The notes: generated from the letters alone by a model not told the origin. Positions 17,206 through 27,145 are shown, numbered from the stretch's first letter. The stretch is DNA of 64,000 nucleotides from Nostocales cyanobacterium HT-58-2 (GCA_002163975.1 CP019636.1:558001-622000); one strand, 5' to 3'. A program made the numbers and translations.

Positions 17206-18150
17206 ATGAACACCCTAGAATTGAAGAATAAAAGGATTCTCGTAACTGGTGGAGCTGGTTTTTTGGGACGTCAGGTGATAAACCAGCTATGTCAGGCTGG
17301 AGCCGATCCCAATAAAATTACAGTACCGCGATCGCGTGAATGCGATTTACGTGTCCTGGAAAATTGCCAACGTGCCGTAGATCAGCAAGATATTATCATC
17401 CACTTAGCAGCTCATGTTGGCGGTATCGGTCTCAATCGCGAAAAACCCGCTGAGTTGTTCTACGACAACTTAATGATGGGAACCCAATTGATTCATGCAT
17501 CCTATCAAGCTGCAGTCGAAAAATTTGTCTGCGTTGGCACCATCTGTGCCTATCCCAAATTTACCCCAGTCCCATTCAAAGAAGATGACTTGTGGAATGG
17601 CTACCCAGAGGAAACTAACGCTCCCTATGGAATAGCAAAAAAAGCTCTTTTGGTTCAACTACAATCTTACCGTCAGCAATACGGCTTCAATGGCATTTAT
17701 CTGTTACCAGTCAATCTGTACGGACCAGAAGATAACTTTGACCCAAGAAGTTCTCACGTCATCCCAGCACTGATTCGTAAAGTGCACGAAGCACAGATCA
17801 AGGGAGAAAACAAACTTCCAGTTTGGGGTGATGGTAGTCCTACCCGCGAGTTTCTCTATTCAGAAGACGCTGCACGGGGGATCGTCATGGGGACTCAACT
17901 CTACAATGACCTTGAACCAGTCAACTTGGGGACTGGTTATGAAATCTCCATCCGCGATTTAATCAACCTCATTTGTGAACTGATGGAATTTGAGGGCGAA
18001 ATTGTTTGGGAAACTGATAAGCCAAACGGTCAACCCCGCCGTTGTTTAGATACTGAACGAGCGAAGAAAGCCTTTGGTTTCACCGCGCAAGTGGATTTTA
18101 AGCAAGGGCTGAAGAACACAATTGAGTGGTGGCGGAAAAACGCTGCGTAA
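17206..18150 (+). CDS. fcl: GDP-L-fucose synthase (epimerase/reductase)
   Basis: A 314-residue NADP-dependent epimerase-reductase converting the gmd product to GDP-L-fucose. The glycine motif is [15 protein letters not shown]; the conserved [21 protein letters not shown] and the catalytic [10 protein letters not shown] (Tyr-x3-Lys) follow, with [12 protein letters not shown] and [17 protein letters not shown]. The ATG at 17206 has GAGG at 17194-17197 and gives the usual N-terminus; an earlier ATG at 17182 overlaps the gmd stop and would add eight residues. A strong terminator hairpin lies 23 bp after the stop, ending the gmd-fcl transcript. Confidence 0.94.
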   Translation: MNTLELKNKRILVTGGAGFLGRQVINQLCQAGADPNKITVPRSRECDLRVLENCQRAVDQQDIIIHLAAHVGGIGLNREKPAELFYDNLMMGTQLIHASYQAAVEKFVCVGTICAYPKFTPVPFKEDDLWNGYPEETNAPYGIAKKALLVQLQSYRQQYGFNGIYLLPVNLYGPEDNFDPRSSHVIPALIRKVHEAQIKGENKLPVWGDGSPTREFLYSEDAARGIVMGTQLYNDLEPVNLGTGYEISIRDLINLICELMEFEGEIVWETDKPNGQPRRCLDTERAKKAFGFTAQVDFKQGLKNTIEWWRKNAA

Positions 18151-18173
18151 TAGTTGGAAAAACATGATTAATC

Positions 18174-18209
18174 ATAAGGTGGGGATTCCCCACCTTATTT
18201 ATTTGTTTG
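18174..18209 (+). terminator. Rho-independent terminator after fcl
   Basis: An 11-bp perfect stem, ATAAGGTGGGG at 18174-18184 and CCCCACCTTAT at 18188-18198, with a 3-nt loop and a T-rich tail (ttatttgtttg). Confidence 0.85.
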
Positions 18210-18259
18210 TTTGTTATGACTTTTAGAAGCTTAATTTTGGAATATAACTGCACTAGATA

Positions 18260-18355
18260 GTAGCTCGACGTGAATAAATGTAGGATGGGAAGCGCGAAGC
18301 ATAACTCATACTGTCCTTTACAATTGATGCTGTACTCAAAGAAAGACCGTATCCT
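18260..18355 (-). repeat. Dispersed ~100-bp palindromic element, copy B
   Basis: Read on the minus strand it contains ctttctttgagtacagcatc, gcttcgcgcttcccatcctac and the end cacgtcgagctac, matching copy A (5409-5505) and copy C (49464-49564). It lies in the spacer between fcl and the next gene. It has no coding capacity. Confidence 0.8.
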
Positions 18356-18395
18356 AAGAAAAATTCTCTCCGCCCACTTAGCGCTAAGTTTTTAA

Positions 18396-18953
18396 ATGGG
18401 AAAAACAGAACTACGCCGTACTCTCCTGAAAACACGTCAATTAATGTCCACAGCAGAGTGGAAACAAAAGAGTTATCTTATCTGCCAAAACCTTTTCAAC
18501 TCTTCCCAATTTAACCAAGCAAAAACAATACTTGCTTATTTCAGCTTTCGCCAAGAACCAGACTTGAGCCTATTATTTACACAGACCTCTCAACGTTTGG
18601 GCTTTCCTCGCTGCGTTGGTGATTCGCTGTTCTGGCATCATTGGACACCTAATGACACTGTCAAAACAGGGGCTTATGGAATCACTGAACCCCATCCTGA
18701 AGCTTCAACCATAGCTCCTGAGGAAGTTGATTTAATTCTGATTCCCTGTGTTGCTTGCGACTCTCAAGGATATCGCTTGGGTTATGGTGGAGGATATTAT
18801 GACCGTATGCTGAGTTCTCCTGAATGGTCAGTCAAGCCTACTATAGGCATTGTGTTTGAATTTGCCTATTTGCCCCAGCTACCTGTGGAACCTTGGGATA
18901 AACCTTTACAAGGGGTATGTACGGAAATAGGGTTGAAGATACAGTACACATAA
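18396..18953 (+). CDS. 5-formyltetrahydrofolate cyclo-ligase
   Basis: A 185-residue enzyme that closes 5-formyl-THF to 5,10-methenyl-THF with ATP, salvaging folate in the cytoplasm. It shows the N-terminal KTELRRTLLKTRQ basic helix, YFSFRQEPDL, the glycine-rich ATP/substrate loop RLGYGGGYYDRML and the LPVEPWDKPLQGV ending typical of the family (PF01812). The length is normal. It stands alone after a repeat element; the permease gene 100 bp downstream is functionally unrelated. Confidence 0.93.
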   Translation: MGKTELRRTLLKTRQLMSTAEWKQKSYLICQNLFNSSQFNQAKTILAYFSFRQEPDLSLLFTQTSQRLGFPRCVGDSLFWHHWTPNDTVKTGAYGITEPHPEASTIAPEEVDLILIPCVACDSQGYRLGYGGGYYDRMLSSPEWSVKPTIGIVFEFAYLPQLPVEPWDKPLQGVCTEIGLKIQYT

Positions 18954-19053
18954 TTTATATTTTCATCAGCAGTAGACTAATTCTAGTCACCAAGAATTCC
19001 GAAAATACCATATTAAGTGAATTCTTTTTTAAGAAGAATGTTCTAAAACTTAG

Positions 19054-19884
19054 ATGACTAATTTCAAAATCGCAAATCGGTTATTCATGTATGCGCTGTT
19101 AGGGGCTATAGCAATATTGACGCTGTTTCCTCTTTTTTGGCTTATCAGTACAGCATTGAAATCCTCTACAGAAAATATTTTTCAATCACCACCACAGTTG
19201 TTGCCAAGTCAACCAACCTTTGAAAACTTTATCAATGTTTGGCAAACAAACCCTTTTGGACAATACCTATTCAACAGTACCTTGGTAGCAGTCCTGACTG
19301 TAGGCTTGAATTTAATTTTTTGCGCTTTAGCTGCTTACCCACTGGCAAGATTGTCATTTCCAGGAAGAGACTGGATTTTTATTGCAATTGTTTCCACGAT
19401 TATGATTCCCTTCCAAATCGTGATGATTCCGCTCTACATTTTGACAGTTCAATTGGGTTTGAGAAACACTTATTTGGGCATAATTTTTCCTAGCTTGGCT
19501 TCTGCTTTTGGAATTTTTCTGTTGCGACAAGCTTTTATAAGTGTACCCAAAGAGATGGAAGAAGCAGCACGCATGGACGGTTGTTCGGAATTAGGTATAT
19601 GGTGGTACATCATGCTTCCAGCAGTTGGTCCAGCACTTGTCACTTTGGCAATTTTCGTATTTATTGGCTCTTGGAGTGACTTTCTTTGGCCTTTAATTGT
19701 CATTCAAGATGAGAATTTGTACACTCTCCCTTTAGGAGTCGCGAAGCTAGCGGGTACATTTTCTTTGAACTGGCGCTTGGTAGCCGCAGGTTCAGTCATT
19801 TCTATCGCTCCAGTACTATTACTATTCCTGTTTTTACAACGCTACATTGTCCCTACGGAAACTGGTAGCGGTGTGAAAGGTTAG
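19054..19884 (+). CDS. Carbohydrate ABC transporter permease (MalG type)
   Basis: A 276-residue inner-membrane permease with six predicted helices (first near residues 10-30). The cytoplasmic EAA loop reads EEAARMDGCSELGIWWYIMLP, placing it in the MalG/UgpE class that pairs with a MalF-type subunit, an ATPase and a sugar-binding protein. None of those partners is next to it, which is common in cyanobacteria, so the sugar is unknown. The last helix is followed by a short tail, QRYIVPTETGSGVKG, also typical of the class. Confidence 0.92.
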   Translation: MTNFKIANRLFMYALLGAIAILTLFPLFWLISTALKSSTENIFQSPPQLLPSQPTFENFINVWQTNPFGQYLFNSTLVAVLTVGLNLIFCALAAYPLARLSFPGRDWIFIAIVSTIMIPFQIVMIPLYILTVQLGLRNTYLGIIFPSLASAFGIFLLRQAFISVPKEMEEAARMDGCSELGIWWYIMLPAVGPALVTLAIFVFIGSWSDFLWPLIVIQDENLYTLPLGVAKLAGTFSLNWRLVAAGSVISIAPVLLLFLFLQRYIVPTETGSGVKG

Positions 19885-20054
19885 TCGTACAATTACCTTG
19901 GTCAAATAGACTCAACCAACGATAAAGCATCAATTCCTCTGAAATATAAGGAAAGTATTAAGTCGTTGAGTTATCTATCTTACGAAAGAAGTTGTGAATT
20001 CTTGAATTGTAGAAACTGTAAAAGAACTTAATCAAACTGCTCTGTGCCTTAGAA

Positions 20055-20399
20055 ATGTTTTCATCTAAGCAAAAAGAGGAATTATTTCATACAGCGCTAG
20101 TCAAATATGGTATAGATTACTACAAAGCTGGTACAGTCGCTAAGATTTTAGCGTCTGGAAAACCAGATGAGCTTTTGACTGACAAAGAGATACAACTTAG
20201 CAAAGAAGTTTGTAGCGATTGGTTAAAGCAACACAAGCGGCTAGCTTCAATTGTAAGAGAGAGTGGGCGTTTTATCGAGCATAAGCAGCGCAAACTTAGT
20301 ATGAGCCACACTCAATGGAGGGAAAAGGGTGAGGTGCCGACCATAACAGAAAATCGGATTCTCCCTTTCCCCATTTTCAACTCATCCGCAAATTGCTAG
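20055..20399 (+). CDS. Hypothetical protein
   Basis: A 114-residue reading frame on the plus strand between the permease and the Hsp70-like gene. The product is basic and helical in its first 85 residues (KQKEELFHTALVKYGIDYYK, SDWLKQHKRLASIVRES), with no membrane helix or signal peptide, and ends in a loose tail. I recognise no family. Codon use resembles the neighbours and the region is otherwise empty, so it is probably real, but this rests on ORF character alone. Confidence 0.5.
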   Translation: MFSSKQKEELFHTALVKYGIDYYKAGTVAKILASGKPDELLTDKEIQLSKEVCSDWLKQHKRLASIVRESGRFIEHKQRKLSMSHTQWREKGEVPTITENRILPFPIFNSSANC

Positions 20400-20429
20400 T
20401 TAAAAGATTTATCTATTTCTGCTCAAGGT

Positions 20430-23400
20430 CTAATTCACAACTCCCAAAGCGAAATTCACCGTATAAGGTTCCTCCAGAGATTGCTGAATACTATCTTTGA
20501 TGGTATCGAGATAACGCCCAACAACCCGCAGTTGTTCGACATTGGGACGATAGGTAAGACTTCCTTGTTTTTCAAAAAGTGGGGCAGCGGCGATCGCCTT
20601 ATAATCAGAATTTTCACAGGAAGTTTGGGTAAGCCAAATGGCATCTAGGCTGGTAGGAATCAAACCTGGGGGTAACTCACCTTCCAAGAAAGCCAAGAGG
20701 CGTTGCTGACAACTGCGAGTATTAATGCCACGATTCTCAAATAACTGGATCACTTCGCCAAAAGATATGGCTCTTGATGGCAAAATTCGCAACAATTCTG
20801 TGAAGAGAAAATAGTCAGTGTACTGTTGTCGGGGAACTTCTAAAACTTGAGGGTGCAGAGGTAACACCGCCAAACCATATGCAACCCGACTACAAGTGGG
20901 AGATCCATTCTCACCGAGATACAAATCTTGGATAATTTTGGCATTAGGAAGTTTTTGCCGCAACCAACGACTGACTGCTCCTAAAGAAGCAACCCCGCCT
21001 GTTAATATAGCTTGATTGATTGCTTCTGTTGGTATACCTTTAGCGACCAGTAACCGATTGAGTTCTCGGTTGAGGCGTCGCACAAATGGCACAAACACCT
21101 GGCTTTCTAAGTCTCGTCGTTGCAAAACCCAACGCTGATCTGCCAGTTCTAGGGTAAAAGATTCTTGGTGTTGCAAAATGAGCTTAAGGGCGATCGCCGC
21201 ATCAACAATTGCCTTTCCTAAAAGCGAACTTTCCAACCGTTGCTGTAGTCGAATGCGTTCCACAAGATCAGGTTCGCCTGGTTGAGGGAGGGTCAATTCT
21301 TCCAAACCTAAACTAGAAAAGCGCATTTGATCCAAGCCAGGAATCGCTGGTTGCCAATGCGAGGTGTTACTGCTAGTCGTTTTGCTATCTTCCTGGGGGC
21401 TCATACGTGATTGTCGCCATTTTGGTGGGAAGAGCAGTTGACAGATAATATCTTGCTCTAATCCCTTGCCAGCGTAAGCAAAGCTATGGAGCATAAAATC
21501 ACTATGGGTGAGGTCTTCCAAGTTTTCTGGCAAATCGACCAGCGCCATTTCTGTTGTCGCAGCACCAGTGTTGATGACGAGAGTATTGCCAACTAGAGGA
21601 CGGTCATTGGTTCTTGCAGGACGAGAACCCTGACGACTTTTGATTTTCACGATTTCACCTTCAGCACCGTCAAGTTCTGACAGCACACAGGCAATTCCTT
21701 CCTCCACAAAAAAGACTTGTTGCGGATGCTGGACTAATTTGCTAATCAGTAATGCTTCCCGAATGTTGAAGCGATATTGTTCTGACCAGTTGGATGGGCA
21801 AGTACAAATGACACCAGTAATCTGACTGCTAATATTATGAAAGGTTTCTTGGTCTAAACCAACAGCAGCCGCAGTTAAACCCAAGGTTGTGCTACTGCGA
21901 TCCGACATGAATGTGAGCAGCAATTTCGAGAGCGATCGCACAACCCAAACTAATGGAACGGTGGAGAATTCGTTTAATTGCAGAACTGGTTCCCATTTTT
22001 GCCGCTCGCTCTTGTAAGGTAAGGCAACTTGCAGATAAGGCTTGAGCTGCGCTGAGAAGAGGTTGTGCGTTGAAGCAGCTGAGTGAGGTGGTGTAGAACC
22101 TGTCGCCACATTCTCAGGGAGTTTTTCTTCAGCCACAGCCGCTGGTGCTGTCTGCTCTTGTGCTTCTTTGCTTTCTGCATCCACAGAAGTCACAGAAGCT
22201 GTTGGCAGATAAACCTCTGCAGGCAAACGAAACGACCGTTTTATGGAAGTTTCTTCTGGTTGGATATCTGCCGACCAGTAAAGAGGATACACCTCAGCAG
22301 TGGAACGATTTAACAGAGCAGCAGAAATCCCAGTTGTCCCTAAATCAATTCCTATGTACCAAACAGATGGACGAGCATCTTGTGAACCATCTGTATTGTT
22401 GGTGGAATCAGAACTTGAACCTGAAGAATCTTCAAGTGTTTCTTCTGCCAATAGACTTGTTTTTCCAATTTCCGCCGCCTGCGCTGCTGCTGTGCTGGGG
22501 TCTTGCTCAGTCTCAGCTTGCTGTGGTGGGGGAGATAAGCTCTGGAGTTGTTGATTTTCTGGTTGAGTTAAAGGCTGCAAAAGAGCATTTATTTCCCCAT
22601 CAAAGCTTGCTAAATCTTGTTCCAACTGCTCCAACTGCGATTCTTCCAAAGAAATATCAACCATTTCTGTAAATTGATTTTCTTCTTGAGATAGCAGATT
22701 CTCCTGGGGCGAAGCGGGAATGTAGTTATCTGAAGACTGATCTGTATCACGATTTTGAATCTCGACTTGCAAAGTTTCGCCAACAGTTGCCTCTATGGGG
22801 CTTTCTGCGGTGTCTGAAGTGACTGCTTCCGCAGACAGGGGCACTTCAAGCAACGGCTTGCGATCGCCCATATCAGTTAACAAGTCAGTCAGCACTGTAA
22901 TTGTATCTTCACTTGCTGGACTGAGTGAGCTAGTGCTAGTTTCTAAAGAAACAACCTGACTACGTTCTTCTACAGGCAGTGATTCTGCAAATGTATTTTC
23001 CTGCAGTACGGATAATTGTTCTGTAAGTTCTGGGGAAACATCTTGTGTCTGTTGGGTATCATTCAACCAAGGATCTGGAACCTCAACAACAGGCTCAACT
23101 GTTTGTTCTTGATTTGTGACAGATTCTGCTGCAGTTTCAGAGACATTTAATACTAAGGGAGAAGTTGTGACATCCACAGACAATTCATCTGCTACCTCAC
23201 CCGTCCGCACTTGTGGTGCCTCAAAAGTGATCTCATATGGAAAAACTTCTGGTTGCGGCTGATGAGTCGCAGCTGCTGGAGTGTCGGTAGATACAGTTAT
23301 ATGCTCAGTTGTGACATCTGCTGAGACAACAGATGGAGTCTCTGTTGGCTGTGCAAATAACTCATCAAAAGTGCTTGTTTCTTCAAGAGTATCACTCAGA

Positions 23401-24881
23401 GAAATGTTATCTATTTCATCTTCATCCGCCACCTCATGGGTTGCGACATCTGTTGGCTGTGCAAACAACTCATCAATCACACTTATGTCTTCAGCAGTGA
23501 CAGGCAAAGATATGCTATCTATTTCATCTGTCACCTCATCGGTTGTGACATCTGTTGGCTGTGCAAACAACTCATCAATCACACTTGTTTCTTCAAGAGT
23601 ATTACTCAGAGAAATGCTATCTATTTCATCCGCCACCTCATCAGTCGCGACATCTGTTGCTTCAACACCAAACAAACTGGCATACAGCTGCTCCACCTGA
23701 TCCCGAATTAACGGAGAAGTAACTAGGTGTACTCTGTCACTAGTATTAGGAAGAGTTTTTCGAGGGTTTTGCTCGTCTTGTGTGTCCTGAAAAAGGACAT
23801 CAAATGTACTCGCAGTCTCCTCTTGTGCTTGCAAATCAATGGTTTGCTGATTTTGTGTGGGTGAAGATGAAGTCTCTACCGAGCGAAATTCTGGTAATTC
23901 TGAAGCTAACTGCCCAGATGCTGTTGGCGGTGAAATTTCATCTTTTACATCTTGAACTTTTACATCTTGAACTTTTACATCTTCAAGATATAGTTGGGTG
24001 ATGGGAGTTCCTTGCTGCAACTGCTGCGTCAAATTGCTGATTAAGCTTGCTAACAATTGTTCACCTTGCACGCCTTTGCTGTGCATTCTCACCAGTGCCT
24101 GAGACAAAGACTCGTGATAAGTGTGAATATTGCGCTGTAATGCCTCAAAGACAACATTCACAGTTCCATCAAGTGCAAGTAATTTTTGATCCAACTCCCT
24201 AGCAAGTCTAGATAACTGCTCTACTTGATCTGATGCCTCCAGTATAGGTGAAGTCGAAGAAGTTGCAGGTTCTCCATTACTTTGATGACTAATAAATAAA
24301 GAAGGAGCAGTATTAATTGTGAAAAACTGTTGCGTTTGAGAACTGCCCGCAGTCTCCGTCATCTGTGGTGTTAAATTGGGTACAAGGCGACTTCTTAGCA
24401 CCTGCAAAAATTCTGAAATCATCTGCTCCTGATTCGCTAATTGCTGTGCCAAAGAGTAGTTGTGCAGTCGCTTTTGTTCTAGTTGCCTGATTTCCTCTAC
24501 AAGATTTGCGCGTTCTTGCAACAGTGCTTTGATTTCGTCTTGTAAAGGTGCCAGTATCGCCGCCAGTGGATTGCTTGCTTGTCCCGCTCCAACCGGAGCA
24601 TTTTCTTCCTGCTGAAGATCATTCTGTTGTGGTAGAGACTGCTGATAACCCTGCTCAACGAATTTTGCCAGTAGAGGTGATTGTTGTGGCTCTAGCTGAC
24701 TTGGAGAATCATATGTTTGAGAATTACTTTCCGAGAAACTGACTAAAAACTCGCGAATTCGTTCTAAAACCTGTCGTGGTTCTGACGCCTGACTGGAGAG
24801 AAACCTAGACAGGCGTTTGTTGGTGAGTAAGCGGTCAATATCTGCGATCAGTTGTTGAGTTTCTGCTGCGCGAAAAGTCAC
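20430..24881 (-). CDS. Giant Hsp70-family protein with disordered N-terminal half
   Basis: A 1483-residue protein. The C-terminal ~640 residues form an actin-like ATPase of the Hsp70 type: phosphate-1 motif YIGIDLGTTGISAALL (~841), connecting region NTLVINTGAATTEMALVDLP and adenosine motif AILTGGVASLGAVSRWL. No canonical substrate-binding domain is evident after it. The first ~835 residues are acidic, Gln/Ser/Thr-rich and probably disordered, with a coiled coil near 95-150 and three ~35-residue repeats built around IDELFAQPTDV and EIDSISL. It is a chaperone-like ATPase of unknown client. Such long forms occur in filamentous cyanobacteria, to my knowledge. It is monocistronic. Confidence 0.8.
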   Translation of the reverse strand: MTFRAAETQQLIADIDRLLTNKRLSRFLSSQASEPRQVLERIREFLVSFSESNSQTYDSPSQLEPQQSPLLAKFVEQGYQQSLPQQNDLQQEENAPVGAGQASNPLAAILAPLQDEIKALLQERANLVEEIRQLEQKRLHNYSLAQQLANQEQMISEFLQVLRSRLVPNLTPQMTETAGSSQTQQFFTINTAPSLFISHQSNGEPATSSTSPILEASDQVEQLSRLARELDQKLLALDGTVNVVFEALQRNIHTYHESLSQALVRMHSKGVQGEQLLASLISNLTQQLQQGTPITQLYLEDVKVQDVKVQDVKDEISPPTASGQLASELPEFRSVETSSSPTQNQQTIDLQAQEETASTFDVLFQDTQDEQNPRKTLPNTSDRVHLVTSPLIRDQVEQLYASLFGVEATDVATDEVADEIDSISLSNTLEETSVIDELFAQPTDVTTDEVTDEIDSISLPVTAEDISVIDELFAQPTDVATHEVADEDEIDNISLSDTLEETSTFDELFAQPTETPSVVSADVTTEHITVSTDTPAAATHQPQPEVFPYEITFEAPQVRTGEVADELSVDVTTSPLVLNVSETAAESVTNQEQTVEPVVEVPDPWLNDTQQTQDVSPELTEQLSVLQENTFAESLPVEERSQVVSLETSTSSLSPASEDTITVLTDLLTDMGDRKPLLEVPLSAEAVTSDTAESPIEATVGETLQVEIQNRDTDQSSDNYIPASPQENLLSQEENQFTEMVDISLEESQLEQLEQDLASFDGEINALLQPLTQPENQQLQSLSPPPQQAETEQDPSTAAAQAAEIGKTSLLAEETLEDSSGSSSDSTNNTDGSQDARPSVWYIGIDLGTTGISAALLNRSTAEVYPLYWSADIQPEETSIKRSFRLPAEVYLPTASVTSVDAESKEAQEQTAPAAVAEEKLPENVATGSTPPHSAASTHNLFSAQLKPYLQVALPYKSERQKWEPVLQLNEFSTVPLVWVVRSLSKLLLTFMSDRSSTTLGLTAAAVGLDQETFHNISSQITGVICTCPSNWSEQYRFNIREALLISKLVQHPQQVFFVEEGIACVLSELDGAEGEIVKIKSRQGSRPARTNDRPLVGNTLVINTGAATTEMALVDLPENLEDLTHSDFMLHSFAYAGKGLEQDIICQLLFPPKWRQSRMSPQEDSKTTSSNTSHWQPAIPGLDQMRFSSLGLEELTLPQPGEPDLVERIRLQQRLESSLLGKAIVDAAIALKLILQHQESFTLELADQRWVLQRRDLESQVFVPFVRRLNRELNRLLVAKGIPTEAINQAILTGGVASLGAVSRWLRQKLPNAKIIQDLYLGENGSPTCSRVAYGLAVLPLHPQVLEVPRQQYTDYFLFTELLRILPSRAISFGEVIQLFENRGINTRSCQQRLLAFLEGELPPGLIPTSLDAIWLTQTSCENSDYKAIAAAPLFEKQGSLTYRPNVEQLRVVGRYLDTIKDSIQQSLEEPYTVNFALGVVN
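23330..23660 (-). repeat. Internal tandem repeats in the Hsp70-like gene
   Basis: Three near-copies of a ~100-nt unit, each containing tgttggctgtgcaaa and ctatttcatc, encode three IDELFAQPT/EIDSISL-type protein repeats. A separate triple repeat of acttttacatcttga at about 23940-23990 encodes VQDVK units. Confidence 0.75.
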
Positions 24882-25525
24882 TTTTATTTACCTTATCTAG
24901 AACTTCAAGTCAGGTGGTTATAGAAATTGTTTTTTTACCGTTGCAACTATGTTATGCATCAAACGGGCGTCCAGCAATATTATTTGTTAATCAACTTTAA
25001 TCTACATAACGCGTGGCGGTGAGACAGCGAGCAGTTCGCAGGAGAGGAGCCAACCCTTCTGTGGCGTTTTCCCTCCATGTGCGAGTGCGTTCGGCAAAGC
25101 CGTGCCGGAAGTATACCCGAATGGCTTTCGGTAGAGTAGACCATCCTCACTGCGCAAATAGTTGGTCGTTACTTGCAGAAAACAATTAAAGACTCTAGAT
25201 TAGCAAAAATTAATTACCATGAGTATTATTTATTTAGTTTGTCTATAGATTGGAATAATCAATGTTATCTATGGTTTTAAGTAATAATATTTACAGTGCT
25301 GCTAGCCCAGAACAAACGGACTGTAAGCTACACTTTGCTTATGGCAACACTTTTGCCAGGTCTCAATCCATAGCTCAATACTTTTTATAAAAAACGCTTG
25401 GCTCGCTTTATTGTGTAACATAGTCTAGTTTTATATTTGAGTGGCTGTACTTTGATCGCTTAGGCTTAGAAAAGTACTGTTATTTTTCGTGTATATTCTT
25501 GCTTTTATCATTTAAAGATGTCGTA
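24882..25525. other. Intergenic region between divergent Hsp70-like and Crp/Fnr genes
   Basis: A 644-bp spacer between divergent genes, so both promoters should be here. The part at 25010-25145 is GC-rich with short repeated motifs (gcgagcagttcgcagg, gcgttcggcaaagccgtgcc), resembling the GC-rich repeats elsewhere in the window; the rest is AT-rich. I see no gene or clear operator. Confidence 0.5.
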
Positions 25526-26269
25526 ATGGAAGACCAGGATAGCGTGGATAGCGTGGATAGCGTGGATAGCGTGGATAGCGTGGATAGCGTGGAAGCACCT
25601 ACCAATCCTCTGACACACTGGGTACCCTTTTTTGAAGGGTTATCAGAACCTGTTCTAGAAGAAGCTCTGACCAATCTGGTAACCCGTACTCACCCAGCTA
25701 ATCAAGTGATTCTCTTGGAGAATGATTGGGGAGGTTCTGTATATTTTCTTATGGAAGGGTGGGTAAAAATACGTACTTATAATCTGGAAGGCAAAGAGGT
25801 AACGCTGAATATTCTCGGCAAGGGAGAATTATTTGGTGAAATGGCAGCTCTTGATGAAGTCCCTCGTTCCACGGATGTCATTACGCTAACTTCCACTGTG
25901 ATTGGGAGTATGCCCGCACAGGATTTTCTCAAGTTACTTCAAACAGAACCAATGACGGGAGTCCGATTGGCGCAACTGATGGCACGCCGTTTACGGCAAG
26001 TCAATCGGCGATTGCGGTTGAGAGAATCCGACAGCCAGTCACGGGTGGCAGACACGTTATTATTTTTAGCAGAAGGACAGGGAAAGAAAAGAGGAGAGGG
26101 TACCGAAATTCCCAATTTACCTCACCGGGAACTCAGTGGTTTAAGTGGACTGGCACGGGAAACAGTCACAAGAGTGTTGACAAGGCTTGAAAAAAAAGGC
26201 TTGATCAGACGGGAGCACGAGTTGATTTGTATTCCCGATGTGTCTGCCTTAGAAAGAATGATCGTTTAA
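25526..26269 (+). CDS. Crp/Fnr family transcription regulator
   Basis: A 247-residue regulator. The cyclic-nucleotide-binding-like beta-roll (~35-150) contains VILLENDWGGSVYFLMEGWV and GKGELFGEMAALDEVPRSTD; a dimer helix (RLAQLMARRLRQVNRRLRL) and a C-terminal winged helix with HRELSGLSGLARETVTRVLT follow. The effector is not identifiable: the arginine of PRST resembles the cAMP phosphate-binding site, but the match is loose. The first residues after the ATG at 25526 are six Asp-Ser-Val repeats from a 9-nt tandem repeat. It lies upstream of the DUF2232 and CobT-like genes and may be an independent unit. Confidence 0.87.
   Translation: MEDQDSVDSVDSVDSVDSVDSVEAPTNPLTHWVPFFEGLSEPVLEEALTNLVTRTHPANQVILLENDWGGSVYFLMEGWVKIRTYNLEGKEVTLNILGKGELFGEMAALDEVPRSTDVITLTSTVIGSMPAQDFLKLLQTEPMTGVRLAQLMARRLRQVNRRLRLRESDSQSRVADTLLFLAEGQGKKRGEGTEIPNLPHRELSGLSGLARETVTRVLTRLEKKGLIRREHELICIPDVSALERMIV
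25538..25591 (+). repeat. Six tandem copies of a 9-nt unit at a gene start
   Basis: The unit gatagcgtg is repeated six times without error, encoding (Asp-Ser-Val)6 immediately after the first four residues of the Crp/Fnr regulator. Perfect identity suggests recent slippage, and unit length 9 keeps the frame. Confidence 0.95.
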
Positions 26270-26457
26270 CAATCTTTCACAAATGAACCCAGAACTCACA
26301 ATGAGTTAAAGTCTATTTTCCAACTGAGACACACTCTCCCTTATTTACATCCTAAACAAGAAATTGCTTCTAAAGCTGAAACTAAGAACATTTTACCGTT
26401 TGTTATATTCTACTTTGTGAGTTCTGTGTTCTCCTCATCTCAACCCCTTTGAAATCA

Positions 26458-27120
26458 ATGGTTAGGCAAACAAAAGACTTGAATAAGAACTCAATGAAGC
26501 TGGAAGCGCCTTTGAGAATGGTGGAAACGGCGTTTTTAGCTAGTACTGCTAGCTTGATTTGGTTTATTAATTTTTACTTTCCTTTAGGACCTCTGTTACG
26601 GATATTTTTTCCTGTCCCCATCGCCCTAGTATATCTCCGTTGGGGTAAAAGAGCAGCATGGATGGCAGCAGTCACATCGGGTTTGTTGCTTTCGGTGCTG
26701 ATGGGACCAGTCCGCAGTCTGCTGTTTGTCATGCCCTTTGCTTTCATGGGCGTACTTTTGGGGGCAACATGGAATCGTCGGGTTCCATGGATTGTTTCCA
26801 TCACTTTAGGTGCGCTTTTGGGCACCATAGGAGTCTTTTTTCGGGTGTGGTTGATGTCGGTGCTGTCTAATGAAGACCTTTGGGTTTACATAATTAATCA
26901 GGTGACAGATTTTGTGGAGTGGCTATTCTTGAGACTAGGAATTTTATCGAGTCCTAGCGTGTTTTTTATCCAAGTAGGGGCGATCGCCGTAATTGTCATC
27001 AACAATTTTATCTACCTATTTACGGTACACATAGCAGCATGGCTGCTGTTGGATCGCCTAGGTAATCCTATCCCCCGCCCTCCACGCTGGGTGCAAGTCA
27101 TTATGGATTACGAAGGGTAG
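26458..27120 (+). CDS. DUF2232 membrane protein
   Basis: A 220-residue integral membrane protein with five to six helices (for example AFLASTASLIWFINFYF, LLLSVLMGPVRSLLFVMPFAFMGVLLG). This matches the DUF2232/YybS-like family of small polytopic proteins found upstream of the CobT-like gene in many cyanobacteria, as I recall. The function is unknown; some family members resemble S-components of vitamin transporters. The start was taken at the ATG at 26458; an internal ATG at 26494 is possible. The next gene starts 25 bp after the stop, so they are probably co-transcribed. Confidence 0.75.
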   Translation: MVRQTKDLNKNSMKLEAPLRMVETAFLASTASLIWFINFYFPLGPLLRIFFPVPIALVYLRWGKRAAWMAAVTSGLLLSVLMGPVRSLLFVMPFAFMGVLLGATWNRRVPWIVSITLGALLGTIGVFFRVWLMSVLSNEDLWVYIINQVTDFVEWLFLRLGILSSPSVFFIQVGAIAVIVINNFIYLFTVHIAAWLLLDRLGNPIPRPPRWVQVIMDYEG

Positions 27121-27145
27121 TCCTATAGCTGTATTTTTTTCAATA

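Noticed and set aside
22145..22672. A 175-codon plus-strand ORF (and shorter ones at 23281, 23436) opposite the Hsp70-like gene
   Set aside because: They lie antisense to the low-complexity part of a convincing gene and have composition dictated by its repeats. No start signal or family motif.
23940..23990. CRISPR-like direct repeats
   Set aside because: Units are 15 nt, abutting without spacers and in frame with the Hsp70-like gene; simple coding repeats.
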